Positions 1 through 10,023 of a DNA stretch of 33,871 nucleotides are shown piece by piece. The notes beneath the pieces were generated by a model. The model ran no database searches. It was not told where the DNA came from and worked only from the letters and a program-made list of their open reading frames with translations. Position 1 is the first letter of the stretch. Each line of letters opens with the position of its first letter. Both the position numbers and the translations under genes were made by a program. Origin of the DNA: Haplomitrium mnioides (taxonomy: Eukaryota > Marchantiophyta > Haplomitriopsida > Calobryales); assembly GCA_049999725.1 (NCBI GenBank), contig JBNGIS010011508.1, forward strand, positions 26,395 through 60,265, given 5' to 3'.

Positions 1-341
1 GACCTTCCTTGGAATCCGTCTTGTGGCCTCCTCTGCTCGATGCTGCATTGCGATCCTCCTTGGCTCTCCTGATCCCCTTCGCCTTGCCTCGTCTTCCCTC
101 TCTCTTCCGGTCCCTTCCTTTCTGGTCTTCCTGGCACTGACATGTCTAGCTCTTGCCCCTTTCCTTTGTAATATGAATCCGATTCCGCTACTTCGGATTA
201 GAAGAATGAAGTAACATGTGCTTATCTTCCGATTAGAGTTATTCTTTTGCTTCTAGATTAACTTACCACTTCAGAATGGAGAAATGTTGTTGCTGCCGCC
301 TCTGGTTCCTTGTAAACCGCATTAGCCCCTGTTCCACTGGC
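1..341. other. Unassigned left flank
   Basis: I see no supportable gene, RNA or repeat here. A 63-codon open frame at 23-214 has no recognisable domain and low-complexity Leu/Ser/Pro composition, so I leave it out. The sequence does not match the DNA that borders the other LTR of element A1, and the 5 bases before 342 (ctggc) do not match the 5 bases after 18269 (aattt). No target-site duplication of A1 is therefore visible. Confidence 0.5.
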
Positions 342-1731
342 TGACAATTGGATCGTTGCAACGTTTTGGAGGTTGATGTTGATGCAAAATTGAGTTGTGA
401 GAGCAAACTTGAGGAGGAAGAAGCAGCGAGGGAGAGAGGAGAGCATTCCAGTAAAGATTCACGTGAGGCGAGTGGACTCGTGCAGGGGGACCAGCGAAGG
501 TGGAGGTGGACTGGATGGGCGTTGAGAATCATTGAGCGGAGAGCTCTAGAGTCTCAAGCAATTCAGGTGGACTCATCGTTGGGGTGGACCAGCATTTGGA
601 GGTGGATCGTCACTTGAATTTGAAGGGAGTTCTTTCGGTCTTGAATTCATGAGAGGCTACCAAGGGGGGATCTTGGGGTTGTCTCAGCATTGTCTGTGCA
701 AGAGCATCAATCCTAGGGGCGCTTGGGGGCATTTCTAGTCAAGATTCTCAAGTGGAGTCAAGAGAGGAGTGGTTGTGTTAGTGCTCGCACACTCCAGAGA
801 AGATTCATTTGAAACTCAAGGTGGAGTGGGTGGCCAACAGTCAACGGGAGTGTCTTCTTGAGGTGGAAGTTAAAGAAATCCTCTTTTGAGCCTGAGGAAG
901 TAAATTCAGGGCTTCTCATGAGGGAAGTTGAAAAACTATCTGGATGAGAGTGTGTGGATGAAGGATTGGAGGAAGACTTGAGTTGTTGATGAGAGTTGAA
1001 GGAGGATTGGGAGAAAAGATTGGTTCTTGAGACGCAGTAAGGCCTACAATGTTGGCAAGGCGGGGAGCTTGTACAAGTGTATCTATGTTCATATGCATTG
1101 TTAGATGTGTGTTATGTTTGTAGTTCTGTGAAGTTCTTGGTATTTAGAGTGCTTGCATTCCATTTGTCAGATCCTGGAAATACTCTGGGAAGGGAAAGTC
1201 AGAACTAATAGCATTGTATTGTGGCATTTGGATGCTGGGACTTGTTTCCCCTTTTGTATACAAGGTGATTGGGTCTAGTTCTGGACTCCTTAATTACATT
1301 TTGTATTGACTCAGCTGCATAATATGCTACCTGTGTGGGTCCTGGGAAAGTGAATGTGAATGAGCAAGGTTGCTATTGGAGCAATTGTGGGCTAGTGGCC
1401 AGGACTGTGAGGCAAACAAGAATCACTCAAGGCTTCTAAGAGAGGACTCACCAAGAGGCCATTGCAGACAAGAATCAGATGCCATGTTCTATCTGCCCAT
1501 GTCTTCCAAGTGGCACCTTTCGCGATTAAGGCCTAAAGGAGGGGTGTGTGTGCTCGGGTGTTGTGCTTGGGTGTTGTTAGGTGTTGTGCAGTCACTTCTG
1601 AGCTGGTAAGAAGGAGTTGGAGTCAATTTGGTGCAAAGCCCCTCCCATAAAAGGTCTTAAAACACTAGTCAACCCTTCAATGGGTATACATCGGTCGGAA
1701 AAGAGTTAAAGACTCGACCACATGGCTGACA
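342..1731 (+). repeat. 5' LTR of element A1
   Basis: From 347 to 1731 the sequence aligns base for base, with scattered substitutions, to 16883-18269, and both copies end in ...GGCTGACA. The 3' copy starts TGACGCGCG directly after a G6 tract. The 5' copy reads TGAC at 342-345 and then joins ATTGGATCG, as if about 23 bp near the LTR start were deleted; 330 (TGTTCC) is another possible start. Over the last 195 bp I count about 13 differences from the 3' LTR by eye, so the insertion is not recent. Confidence 0.88.
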
Positions 1732-1741
1732 TACATTTTTT

Positions 1742-1759
1742 TGGCGATCACGGCGAGAC
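1742..1759 (+). other. Candidate primer binding site of A1
   Basis: TGGCGATCACGGCGAGAC lies 10 bp after the 5' LTR end. Its TGGCGA start and GAC end resemble the arginine-tRNA-type primer sites known from Tat/Ogre elements, but the middle differs, and a 10-bp offset is larger than usual. The tRNA assignment is uncertain. Confidence 0.4.
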
Positions 1760-1791
1760 GAAAGAATTCCGAAAAGTAATCTTGCAGTCAT

Positions 1792-2406
1792 TTGTGGAGT
1801 AAAATAGTGGATCAAGGGAAAAGAGTTTGGAATTCTGGGGGTAGCCTAGCACCAGAAGTGGAAGGAGACCAGCCAATGAGGTTGCCGAGGTTGGATAAAG
1901 AAGGGATCTCACTCAGAAGTGGAAGAAGCTTGGAAAGGGCGGCTAGAGCTTCTTGTTCCATACCACCCACCACCCCAATGGCTAATGTGGGGCATGTGAC
2001 ACAGAGGTCTTGATTCAGATACAAGACATTCTGGGGATCTACTAGGGAGGATTCAGATGAGTGGCTGGATGAGTTCGATGGCACAACCAATGAAAATGGG
2101 GAGAACCTTGTTAAGGAGGCCATTCTCTTTGGGGTGTTAAAAGAGGAAGATGGCCCTTGGTACGAGACCCTACCAGAGGCCACCAAGAGAAATTAGGACA
2201 CTTTCAAGGCGGCCTTCTTGGAGGAATTCAGGAAGATAGGTGGGGAATCTGAGGCCTTGATCAAGATAGGCCAAATGGAGATGAAGAAGAATGAATCAGT
2301 GCGGAAGTTTCTTCAATGTTTCCAAATGATGGTCAGGAAGGTTAACCTCCTACATCAAATGGGATGCTTACCTCCTAGTTCATTTCAGCCCTGCTCAAGA
2401 GTCTAG
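1792..2406 (+). pseudogene. gag: A1 Gag, N-terminal and capsid-like part
   Basis: One reading phase runs from 1792 to 2406, broken by TGA at 2011-2013 and TAG at 2194-2196. The stretch after 2050 has the usual plant retrotransposon Gag pattern: an acidic 'DEWLDEF' segment, then 'DGPWYETLP', then a 'FKAAFLEEFRKI' segment and an amphipathic helix ending in 'VRKFLQCF'. Gag would form the virus-like particle core. The TAG at 2194 sits where Trp would be expected (RN-stop-DTF), fitting TGG to TAG. The start at 1792 is only the first ATG in phase, 60 bp after the LTR. Confidence 0.68.
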
Positions 2407-2829
2407 GGCCCTGGGTGAGGAGGCCCAAACCCACATGTCTAGAGCAAGCAGTGGAGGAAGCCCAATCCTATATCAAGGCTGAAGTAGCAAGCTCAAAAAA
2501 GAAGTCAAAGAGGAGGAATGAGTCAAACATTTCTTCATAAAGTTCTAGTCAGGAAGATAGCTCTAATAATAGCTCCTCTTTGAGTCTGAATCAGAGAGTG
2601 AGAGCAGCCTAGAGAGCTCAAAGGATGGAAAATCCCACATGAGGCGGAAGAAGAAAGGGAGCAGAAAGAAAAAAGAGGCCAAAGAGAAGATGGCCAAGAA
2701 ACATGACATGCATAAGAAGGGCAAGGAGAAAAAGACCCACTGGTCCCATGATAGAGGAGCTGGGGGGAGACCAGCAAGAGGAGGGGGGCAAAAGACCCCA
2801 TAGAAGAGATTAATGCAAAATTAGAGGCC
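2407..2829 (+). pseudogene. gag: A1 Gag linker, frameshifted
   Basis: Coding character continues but moves between frames. One part reads as a Ser/Asp/Asn-rich segment after a Lys/Arg run (about 2450-2580), followed by a Ser/Glu segment and a long Lys-rich basic stretch (about 2600-2770). The frame returns to that of the flanking gag parts near 2800. Low-complexity acidic and basic tracts between capsid and zinc knuckles are common in plant Gag. Several small indels and stops make it non-functional. The boundaries of the individual frameshifts are approximate. Confidence 0.5.
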
Positions 2830-3750
2830 ATGACAATCCATTTTGCGGGTCTGAAGCCCGAAGCGAAAAAATTTCTAGCACAAAGAACGCACATGTGGTG
2901 CGTGAAGTGCAGAACCTATGGGCACTCCTCTCAAGAATGCCCCTTGGATGGGACGCCTATCCATTACATAAGGGAGGACCCACCCGAGTGGTACTATGAG
3001 GAGGTGGAATACGTACAGGAGGAGCCACCCAAGCTTGTGTACCAGGTGGTCAGCCAACCCTGATCAATGGTAGGCAGACCGGTCAATATGGTGCCTGGCC
3101 AATCAGTGGCTTGGAGACACGCGCGGCCAGAAGGGTCAAGGACCGGCCCAAACCGGACCTGGGTGATGGTATGTTGGAATTGTGGGCAGCCATGCCACAT
3201 TTCCCCTAATTTTCTGGAGCCCAGGAAGCAAGGGTATAGCATGCCACTGCCACTGTATACCGGCTGCAAAAAGGAAGGGCATCTGGCCAATAATTTCTCC
3301 CATTCCAGAAGGCAAGAGTTGCCTTCCAATCTAGCCCAGCATGCACCTCCACCGGTAGCAGTCAACTTGGTGACCACCTCATGGGAGCATGGGGCAGAGT
3401 TTCCAGAAGTGGAAGCGCCAGTAAAGGAGGATTGTTATCGAGTGGCCACTAGGGCAGCAGCCAAGGCCAAGGAAAAGGGAAAGGCCAAGCAAGCTAGGAA
3501 GAAGGAGAGGGCTGCAAGCGTACTCCCCACTGAAGAGGACTCGGATTACAAGAGGGAGCACCCTAAACTATTCTATTTGAAGCAAGAGGAAGAAGTGAAG
3601 AAGCAGTTGGAAGCATTGGAGGCAGCTGAAGCTCATCAAGCGGCGGAGAAGACCCTACGGGAGATAAATCGCAGAAATGCCGTTGAGCAGGCCAAACAAG
3701 ACCCTGTACCCCAGTCCCCACCCAGCGCTTGCGCGCCTTACAGCATCTAG
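2830..3750 (+). pseudogene. gag: A1 Gag nucleocapsid with three zinc knuckles
   Basis: This is in the same phase as 1792-2406, with a TGA at 3061-3063 and an ending TAG at 3748-3750. A perfect CX2CX4HX4C knuckle (C-VK-C-RTYG-H-SSQE-C) lies at 2899-2940. A second, C-WN-C-GQPC-H-ISPN-F at 3172-3213, has lost its last Cys. A third, Y-TG-C-KKEG-H-LANN-F at 3256-3297, has lost its first and last Cys. After these comes a Lys/Ala/Glu-rich probable helix (about 3470-3690). Knuckles bind genomic RNA during packaging. Cys to Phe (TGT/TGC to TTT/TTC) and Cys to Tyr are single-base changes, so three working knuckles are the likely ancestral state. Confidence 0.72.
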
Positions 3751-4287
3751 AGGGATGTAAGGGATTACCCGGTTACTGCAACCGTGGGTCAGTTGATCAG
3801 AGACAACCCTGTATACAAGAAGCAGCTCCGGGAGCTACTCATGGGCGCCAGAAGGAAAAGAAAACTCCCCACGGTGGGCACCACCGCTGACTTAAGGATG
3901 ATCTGCAAAGATAAAGGAGCTCCAGAGATAGATATCCAGATTGTGGGGTGCACTCTGTCCTTGGTGCTCGTGGATGGAGGGGTAGGAGTAAACATCATGG
4001 TGGAGGATACCACCTACCGACTGGGCTTTAAGACTTTTTCTCCGACTAAAAGGATTATGCAGTTGGATGATAGGTCTAGGGTTAAGCTCCTGGGAGCCTT
4101 GCTGAAGGTACCAACCTAGATTGGAGGAAAGGAGTTTGCTTGGTGATGAGGCCGGCCCATAGTTCCCTATACCATGTTTTGATCGGAAGGCCATGGCTGT
4201 ATGGGACCAAGGTAATGCACAATTGGGGGGACTCTATATTAGTGTTTGGAATTGGCAAGACTGTGGTGCATTACGACCCTATCTCAC
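3751..4287 (+). pseudogene. A1 aspartic protease, cut by element B1
   Basis: The phase continues from gag. The retropepsin motif reads LVLVDGGVGVNIM, with D-G-G at 3973-3981 in place of the common D-S/T-G. A TAG at 4117-4119 stands where Trp is plausible, and a frameshift follows near 4140. From 4145 to 4287 the downstream protease signature continues in another frame, with an 'LIGRPWL' segment (the usual LG-x-W/D-W/L region). The frame is then interrupted exactly at the LTR of B1 and resumes at 10647. Protease would mature the Gag-Pol polyprotein. It is not functional here. Confidence 0.72.
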
Positions 4288-4410
4288 TGTAACAATCACT
4301 AACTTTAATAAGCCATAGCTAAAAATGAAGTAAGATATAGTGTCAGCTATGTCTAGAAAGCTATTACTAAGTTAGAGTAACAGAAAGCGGTTGCTATTTT
4401 AGAGAGTTGG

Positions 4411-4685
4411 ACACGTGGCAAAAGGAGAGAAAGTCAATGAATTAAAGTGAAAAATGGAGCACTTTAGAAGAGGATAAGGACACGTGGCAAGCAAAGAATT
4501 AAAGTGAAAAGAAGGTTCTAAAGATAAGGACACGTGGTAGAAGGAGAACTAAAGAGATAGAAGGTTCTAAAGATAAGGACACGTGGCAGAAGGAGAACTA
4601 AAGAGATAGAAGGTTCTAAAGATAAGGACACGTGGCAGAAGTAGAACTAAAGAGATAGAAGGTTCTAAAGACAAGGACACGTTGC
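4411..4685 (+). promoter_or_regulatory. Tandem G-box/ABRE-like array in LTR U3
   Basis: Units of about 50 bp, each with GATAAGGACACGTGGC followed by an AGAA-rich stretch, repeat through U3. ACACGTGGC cores lie at 4411-4419, 4480-4488, 4579-4587 and 4628-4636. ACACGTGGT lies at 4530-4538 and a decayed ACACGTTGC at 4677-4685. ACGTGGC with flanking CA is the classic plant G-box/abscisic-acid response element bound by bZIP factors; tandem copies are generally needed for strong response. Regulation by ABA, drought or light is inference from the motif alone. Confidence 0.7.
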
Positions 4686-4767
4686 AACAAAAGAATAAAA
4701 GTAAAGGGTGGTCCAATTAGAGCGAAAGAGAAAAGAGCGGTCCAATTAGAAGAGGATAGAAAAACAA

Positions 4768-4822
4768 CCAATGAGGTTCATCCACCTATATAAGAAAAGA
4801 GCTTTCTATCAAGTATATAAAG
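4768..4822 (+). promoter_or_regulatory. CCAAT and TATA boxes of the B1 LTR promoter
   Basis: CCAAT at 4768-4772 is followed by TATATAAG at 4787-4794 and TATATAAAG at 4814-4822, just downstream of the G-box array. This is the usual order for a Pol II LTR promoter; which TATA is used is not decidable. The same order is kept in the 3' LTR (near 10475-10510). Confidence 0.65.
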
Positions 4823-4954
4823 AAGGGAGAGTGCCTTGTTTGGCATCTCTTACCTTGGGGATTTTGAAGTTCTTTGTACGCCTCTTTTATGCTAACTTGT
4901 ATGTGTTATACTTGTGCTAATTTGTGCATGTAATGTGGGTTTGTAGTATTACAA

Positions 4955-4971
4955 TAGTGTCAGAGCTTGGT
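4955..4971 (+). other. Primer binding site, initiator Met tRNA type
   Basis: TAGTGTCAGAGCTTGGT starts one base after the 5' LTR. It agrees with the plant tRNA-iMet complement TGGTATCAGAGC at 10 of 12 positions. Both mismatches are G/A changes, which fits decay of a standard site. Confidence 0.8.
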
Positions 4972-5611
4972 CTTCTCCAAAGAAATGAAGATTACCCCTC
5001 TTTGGAGAAGTACTAAAGACATTTTGGAGTAGTTGAATCTCCACTTTGCATCAACTCCAAAAGAGTTAAATTCTCAAGTTTTCATGAGTAAAGAATAGCG
5101 GATATCCCATCATTTATGAATGAAGATAAGAAGTTGACTTGATACTATGGTAGAAAATAGATAGAGGAGCATTTGTACCTCTTAGAATTCCTCTATTGAA
5201 TCATTTTAATATTCGTGTGTTTAATATTGACAAACATTTACTTCGTCAATTTTTAGTATACAATTTTGAGGATGATTTTATGGTTTTTGTGATGGAATCA
5301 AGAGAACATGTTATCTTACCTATGGTAAATTGTGGTGTTACATGGGAGTGTTTCATTTATGTTTTGTGGTAGATAGAAAATGGACTTGAACCAAGCTCCT
5401 CTAGAAGAGTTCAACTCCAAGTGTCACATTTCTATTCGAGTGACGCCTAAACAAATGCAGCGAGATTTTCTTGTTCGTAAGTTTGGAGAGAGGTTTTGTG
5501 ATTCAGTGTTAGTATCAACTAAACCTTTTATTTTACCTATTCTTCATAATTGGAATATGTATGTATTTGTTTTTGTATAAGTTACAAGTAGTTAAGTTGT
5601 GAGAGAACATC
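4972..5611 (+). other. Leader of chromovirus B1
   Basis: Untranslated leader between the primer site and gag. It is AT-rich. One 66-codon open frame (5380-5580) starts with an ATG, but I recognise no domain in it, and it could be a remnant of the Gag N-terminus or chance. No internal repeats or known RNA element seen. Confidence 0.5.
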
Positions 5612-6579
5612 ATGGAGACAAGTTCCTCCAATCTAGAAGAAGGAGCTTGGATGATGGCAAAGTTGGAGGAACTTCAAGCAGCCCTTATAGCAAGCCAACA
5701 ACAAATAAATATGTTAATGGCGGAGATGGTGAAAATGCGGTTGCAACAAGAGAATGGAAAAGTGAGTCGAGAAACATTACTTCAAAAGATGAGCAAGTCA
5801 TGTAAACTGGAGGCTTATGGAGGAAGCCGCATGGTAGGTGTTGTCGAATGATAGGTGTATCGGATGGAGGTTCATATGTTGTATTACTCGCATGCATCAA
5901 ATTTGGAAAAAGGGCTATTCGCAAGATTGTTTTTAACAAAGCACGCATCTATTTGGCTACAAGGATGGGAGAGACAAAAAAATGTACGAGGAGAACAACT
6001 TTTATGGAGTAGCCTTAAAGAAGGCTTATTACAAAATTTCAAAGCGATAGACTCTATATTAACCGCAAGAACTAAGCTTTGGGAGTTAGAGCAACAAGGA
6101 AGTGTTGCAAGGTACATTGAAGAATTTCGAAGCTTACAAATCCAAATTGAAGACATGAGTTCATCTGGGGCCCTTGACAATTTTTTGCAATGATTGAAAA
6201 GGAATATTCAAGGGGAACTATGATGAGAAATCTGAAGGATGTTAACGAAGCCATCTTGTATGCTCAAATAATTGAAGGAACATTGGGAATTGTGCAAACG
6301 TGAGGGAATTACGGTCCTATGCCTATGGAGTTGGGACATATTAGAAGAAGAGATTTCAATCGCTCCAATCAACAACTAGGAGGACCACACAATGTTATTG
6401 AAAGAAGAGATGAAGAACGACGAGAAACACAAACATGTTACAATTGTGGTCGAATAGGGCACATTGCACCGAATTGTAGAGCAATACGACGTAATCAAGG
6501 GAGAGTGTTCCGACGGCCTCTTCATAATATCAACAATGGAGAAGATGAAGAATGTCAGGGAAATGATAGGTACCAGTAA
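5612..6579 (+). pseudogene. gag: B1 Gag with one CCHC knuckle
   Basis: Phase 5612-6193 has a coiled-coil-like N-terminus (LEELQAALIASQQQINMLM), a TGA at 5849-5851, then the retrotransposon Gag core with 'ASIWLQGWERQ' and 'LWELEQQGSVARYIEEF' (about 5940-6125). A TGA at 6191-6193 and a frameshift near 6222 separate it from 6319-6579, which carries a perfect CX2CX4HX4C knuckle (C-YN-C-GRIG-H-IAPN-C, 6436-6477) in an Arg-rich tail. The order capsid then knuckle is normal for chromovirus Gag. It cannot be made in one piece now. Confidence 0.8.
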
Positions 6580-6680
6580 AAAGGCCTTGTGGTTTTGCTG
6601 GGAGAAAGAAGAAAGGCGATGAAAAGTTTTGATCCAAGCAGATATACTATATAGAAAAACAAAAAAATGGAGGACTAATT

Positions 6681-7034
6681 GTGGTTGATGGATGGATGGA
6701 AGGATTGGCAGTGAGAGTTTTGGTGGACTCTAGGGCGGAAGAAAATTATCCATCACGAATGATAGCCTTGAAGTTGAAGTTGCCAATTGAAAAGGAAGAA
6801 CATGAGGTGGTTGAAATGGCAAATGGCCAAAGTGAGGCTATTGAATGTTTATCTCAAACTATAGCTCTACATATGGGCAATTATAGGGAGAACTTGGAAT
6901 GGAAAATCATGACGTTGGCAAGATATGATGCAATCCTTGGAATAAAATGGCTACGAAGATATAACCCGCAAGTAGATTGGCGAAAGAAGATACTCACGAC
7001 ATCTCAATGGAAGATTCAGGGAGATCGAGTATGA
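6681..7034 (+). pseudogene. B1 aspartic protease, active-site Gly lost
   Basis: An open stretch of 117 codons. The active-site segment reads VLVDSRAEENY where chromovirus proteases have D-S-G-A; GGG to AGG (one G to A change) gives the Arg. The later conserved segment 'DAILGIKWL' (about residues 90-98) and a following 'DW' pair are intact. The product would not be an active protease. 7035-7177 links to RT, with the frame broken in between. Confidence 0.75.
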
Positions 7035-7177
7035 CCTCATTCAAGGCATCTGCCATTATATGTGATTAAAGCACACTCAATCAAAAGGCAAGACATAGTG
7101 TTTTTAGAGCTCATACGTGAACTCACAGTTGATAAGGAGGAATCAAGGAATAAAATTCCCACGATTTTCAAGGTATT

Positions 7178-8530
7178 TTGAAGGAGTTTCTCGATGTCTT
7201 TCCCAATGATTTACCCCATGGCTTGCCGCCTAAACGATGCATTGATCACAAGATTGAGGTTATTCTAGGAAGTATCCCACCATGTAAAGCACCATATCGA
7301 TTGCCTCCTCATGAACTTGAGGAATGCAAATCTCAGATTACTGAATTATTGGAGAAGGGGTTCATTCAGCCAAGCATCTCTCCTTATGGTGCACCAGTAT
7401 TGTTTGTAAAAAAGAAAGATGGGAGTATGAGGATGTGTATTGACTATCGAGCACTCAACCAACAAACGGTGAAAAATAAATATTCATTACCTAGAATGGA
7501 TGATTTGTTTGATCAACTTCAAGGAGAAAATTACTTTACAAAGTTGGATTTGAGAAGCAGATACAATCAAATCCAAATTGCAAAAGGTGATGTGCAAAAA
7601 ACAACATTTTGAAGTTGATATGGGCATTTCGAATATCTTGTTATGCCTTTTGGATTAACTAATGCTCCTGCAACACTTATGGGTCTTATGAACGATATTT
7701 TTCGATCTTATCTAGATAAGTTTGTTATTGTTTTTTTGGATGACATTCTCATTTACAGTAAGAATCTCCAAGAGCATCAACAACACCTTCGTACGGTGTT
7801 GAAGGTACTTCAAAATCACAAGCTATATGTGAAGATGTCAAAATGCAAAATTGGAAAAAGGGAGGTGGACTACTTGGGTCATCATGTGAGTGCATCAGGA
7901 ATCCAAGTTATGAATGAAAAAGTAGAGGCAATTCAAAAGTGGGAAGCTCATAGTGATCACACACCACTAAGAGGATTTTTGGGGCTAACCGGGTTTTATC
8001 GTCGATTCGTGAAAGGTTTTGCACAAATAGCAGAACCATTGACCAACTTCCTGAAGAAAAGTCATACGTAGACATGGGGAGCTATAGAAGAGTTGGTGTT
8101 TCAAGCCTTGAAGAAATCACTTCTTCATGCTCCAATTCTTAAATGGTATGATTCTAAACGACCAATCAAACTTTCGGTGGATGCATCTAGAAAAGCCATA
8201 GGTGGAGTTTTGCAACAAGAATGGGAGGATGGTTGGCATCTTATTGCCTTCTTTTTTAGAAAATTGAGCGATGCAAAGCAGAACTACCACACCACAAAAT
8301 GAGAAGAATTGGCGATTGTATTATCAACCAAGCATTGGAAGCACTATCTTGGAGATAAGGAGTTTGTGGTCGAAACCGACCATAAGCCTCTAATCTATCT
8401 AGAAACTCAAAAATAGCTCTCAAAAAGGCAGATTCGATGGGCAGAGTGGCGACAACAGTTCCATATAAAGATGGTTTATGTGGAAGAAAAACGTCAAATT
8501 GCAGATGCCTTGACGCGCATGCCTCAACTC
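7178..8530 (+). pseudogene. pol: B1 reverse transcriptase and RNase H
   Basis: One phase across 7178-8530 with TGA at 7610-7612 and 7616-7618, TAG at 8069-8071, TGA at 8300-8302 and a TAG near 8414. RT motifs in order: '[19 protein letters not shown]', '[20 protein letters not shown]', '[10 protein letters not shown]', '[11 protein letters not shown]', 'MPFGLTNAP', and the catalytic FLDD at 7733-7744, intact. RNase H follows: 'LSVDASRKAIGGVL', 'EELAIVLSTKHWKHYL', 'ETDHKPLIYL' and 'QIADALTRMPQ', giving the usual D-E-D-D. The TGA at 8300 stands where B3 has Arg, so CGA to TGA is likely. Confidence 0.88.
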
Positions 8531-9787
8531 AACGTCATGTCAGAAATCACAATTCATCATACTTGGTGGACAAAAATGTTGGTGGTAGTAAAGATAGATG
8601 AAGAGATCATCGTCGCACAACAAAAGAAGTTGGTGAAAGAGGTGAGAGGATTGATTTTCTTTCAAGATAAGGTATTGGTTCCCAACAATGTTAAGCTTCG
8701 CTCTGAGATTTTATATGAAGCACATGATTCCGCAGTTGGAGGTCACGTTGGAATTGAGAAGACCTTGGACCATCTTCAACGAGTTTATTATTGGCCTAAC
8801 ATGCATCAAGATGTGGAGGCTTATGTTCGGAGTTGCTTGGCTTGTTTACAAAACAAGGCTACCAACCTTAAATGAGGAGGCTTATTGCAACCATTACCTA
8901 TTCCCAATTGACGATGGGAGCATGTGAGTATGGATATTGTGTGTGAGCTACCTCGTACTTCTACGGGCTATGATGCTATTGTTGTTTTTGTGGACAAGCT
9001 TAGCAAAATGATTCATATTCGTCCAACTACCAAATCTGTAACAGCACCTTAGTTGGCACAAATTTATTTGGAAGCAGTCTACTCTCATCATGGTCTTTCC
9101 AAAGTTATTATTTCTGACCGAGGTACTCAATTCACCAGCGTGTTTTGGCGCACTATATTTGATCTTCTCAAGACCAAATTGGCAATGTCTACTGTTTATC
9201 ATCCAGAATCTGATGGTCAAACTTAACGGGCCAACCGAACCATCGAAGATATGCTACGAGCTTTTACTTTGGAAGAGCAAGCGAAGGGATTGGCTACTCT
9301 CTCTGGTCGAGTTCTATTACAATAACTCCATCAATAGTTCTACACGTGCCACACCTTTCTTTTTTATGTATGGTGAGCATCCTACCATGATTTCTAGTCT
9401 CCAACATACCTTACCGTCAACTTCTAAGAGTCCAACCGTTGATGATTTTCTCCATCGTCTACATTACGGCATTCGACGAGCCAAGGAAAAATTGGAAGTT
9501 GCTCGTAATCGACAAAAGCAATATGCTGACACTCATCGTCGAGAGGTAACCTTTGCTATCGGTGACCAAGTCTGGCTCTCCACATCCAATCTTCTTTTGC
9601 TTCATTCGCGTAAGTTAAGTGCTCGTTTTATTGGTTCTTTTTCTATCTCTGCTCGCATTGGTAAAGTGGCTTATCGGTTGATTTTACCTCCTCACATGAA
9701 TATTCATCCGATCTTTCATGTCTCCTTACTCCGGGCTTTTGTTCCTCGTTCTTCCTCTTTACCAATACCCAAGAGCCCTCTCCACCA
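8531..9787 (+). pseudogene. pol: B1 integrase, catalytic Glu replaced by stop
   Basis: Continues in phase from RNase H. The HHCC zinc-binding region ends at CLACLQNK (about 8840). TGA occurs at 8873-8875. The core has Asp in 'SMDIVCELP'-type context, Asp in 'IISDRGTQF', and 35 codons later a TAA at 9224-9226 exactly where the third catalytic residue Glu is expected; B3 has GAA there. A small net deletion near 9285 shifts the frame, and the C-terminal part (about 9290-9765) then runs open, with 'VRLSTSNL'-like and 'RFIGSFSI' (decayed GPF) segments. Another shift near 9765 precedes the chromodomain. Confidence 0.87.
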
Positions 9788-10009
9788 CCTGAACTTATTG
9801 AGGGTCATGAAGAGTATGAGGTTGACCAACTCTTGAAGAAACGTACACGGCATCGCGGTCGTCGTGAGATTGTTGAATATTTGGTTCGTTGGAAAGGCTA
9901 CCCTCTTTATGAAGCTACTTGGGAGCCATTGGAGAATTTGGCTAATGCTTCTGCGCTTGTTCACTCTTTTGAGAGCTCTCTTACTTGCAACGAGGACGCT
10001 GCCTCTTAA
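9788..10009 (+). pseudogene. B1 integrase C-terminal chromodomain
   Basis: An open frame ends at TAA 10007-10009. It contains a chromodomain of about 50 residues: 'EEYEVDQLLKKR', then 'EIVEYLVRWKGYPLYEATW' and 'EPLENLANASALVHSFE'. The Tyr and two Trp positions of the methyl-lysine cage are present. In chromoviruses this domain binds modified histone H3 and directs integration into heterochromatin, consistent with the surroundings. It is out of phase with the preceding integrase because of indels upstream. Confidence 0.88.
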
Positions 10010-10023
10010 AAAAAGGGGAGGAT
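10007..10023 (+). other. Polypurine tract of B1
   Basis: TAAAAAAAGGGGAGGAT overlaps the pol stop codon and directly precedes the 3' LTR. It serves as the plus-strand primer. B2 and B3 have the matching CCTCCCCCC tract on the opposite strand. Confidence 0.85.

Larger units (their letters stand above)
4288..4953 (+). repeat. 5' LTR of chromovirus B1 (666 bp)
   Basis: It starts TGTAACAATCACTAAC and ends GTAGTATTACA, giving the short terminal inverted repeat TGTAA(C)/(G)TTACA. It matches 10024-10641 along its length apart from the number of about 50-bp internal units and scattered substitutions. U3 holds the G-box array and a double TATA region; the R/U5 border cannot be placed from sequence. 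Confidence 0.95.

Noticed and set aside
258-617. Open frames on both strands near the 5' LTR start, with relatives at 16838-17189
   Set aside because: They are LTR sequence present in both LTR copies with different lengths and frames, as expected for non-coding repeat DNA.
8948-9220. Antisense 90-codon open frame, present again at 28561-28833 with nearly the same product
   Set aside because: Both lie opposite the integrase core of B1 and B3. Their similarity follows from the homology of the sense strand, so there is no evidence of an independent gene.
9090-9836. Single 248-codon plus-strand open frame
   Set aside because: Its first part is an out-of-phase reading of the integrase core. Only the part after about 9290 is true integrase sequence, brought into this frame by an indel. 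It is covered by the integrase entry.
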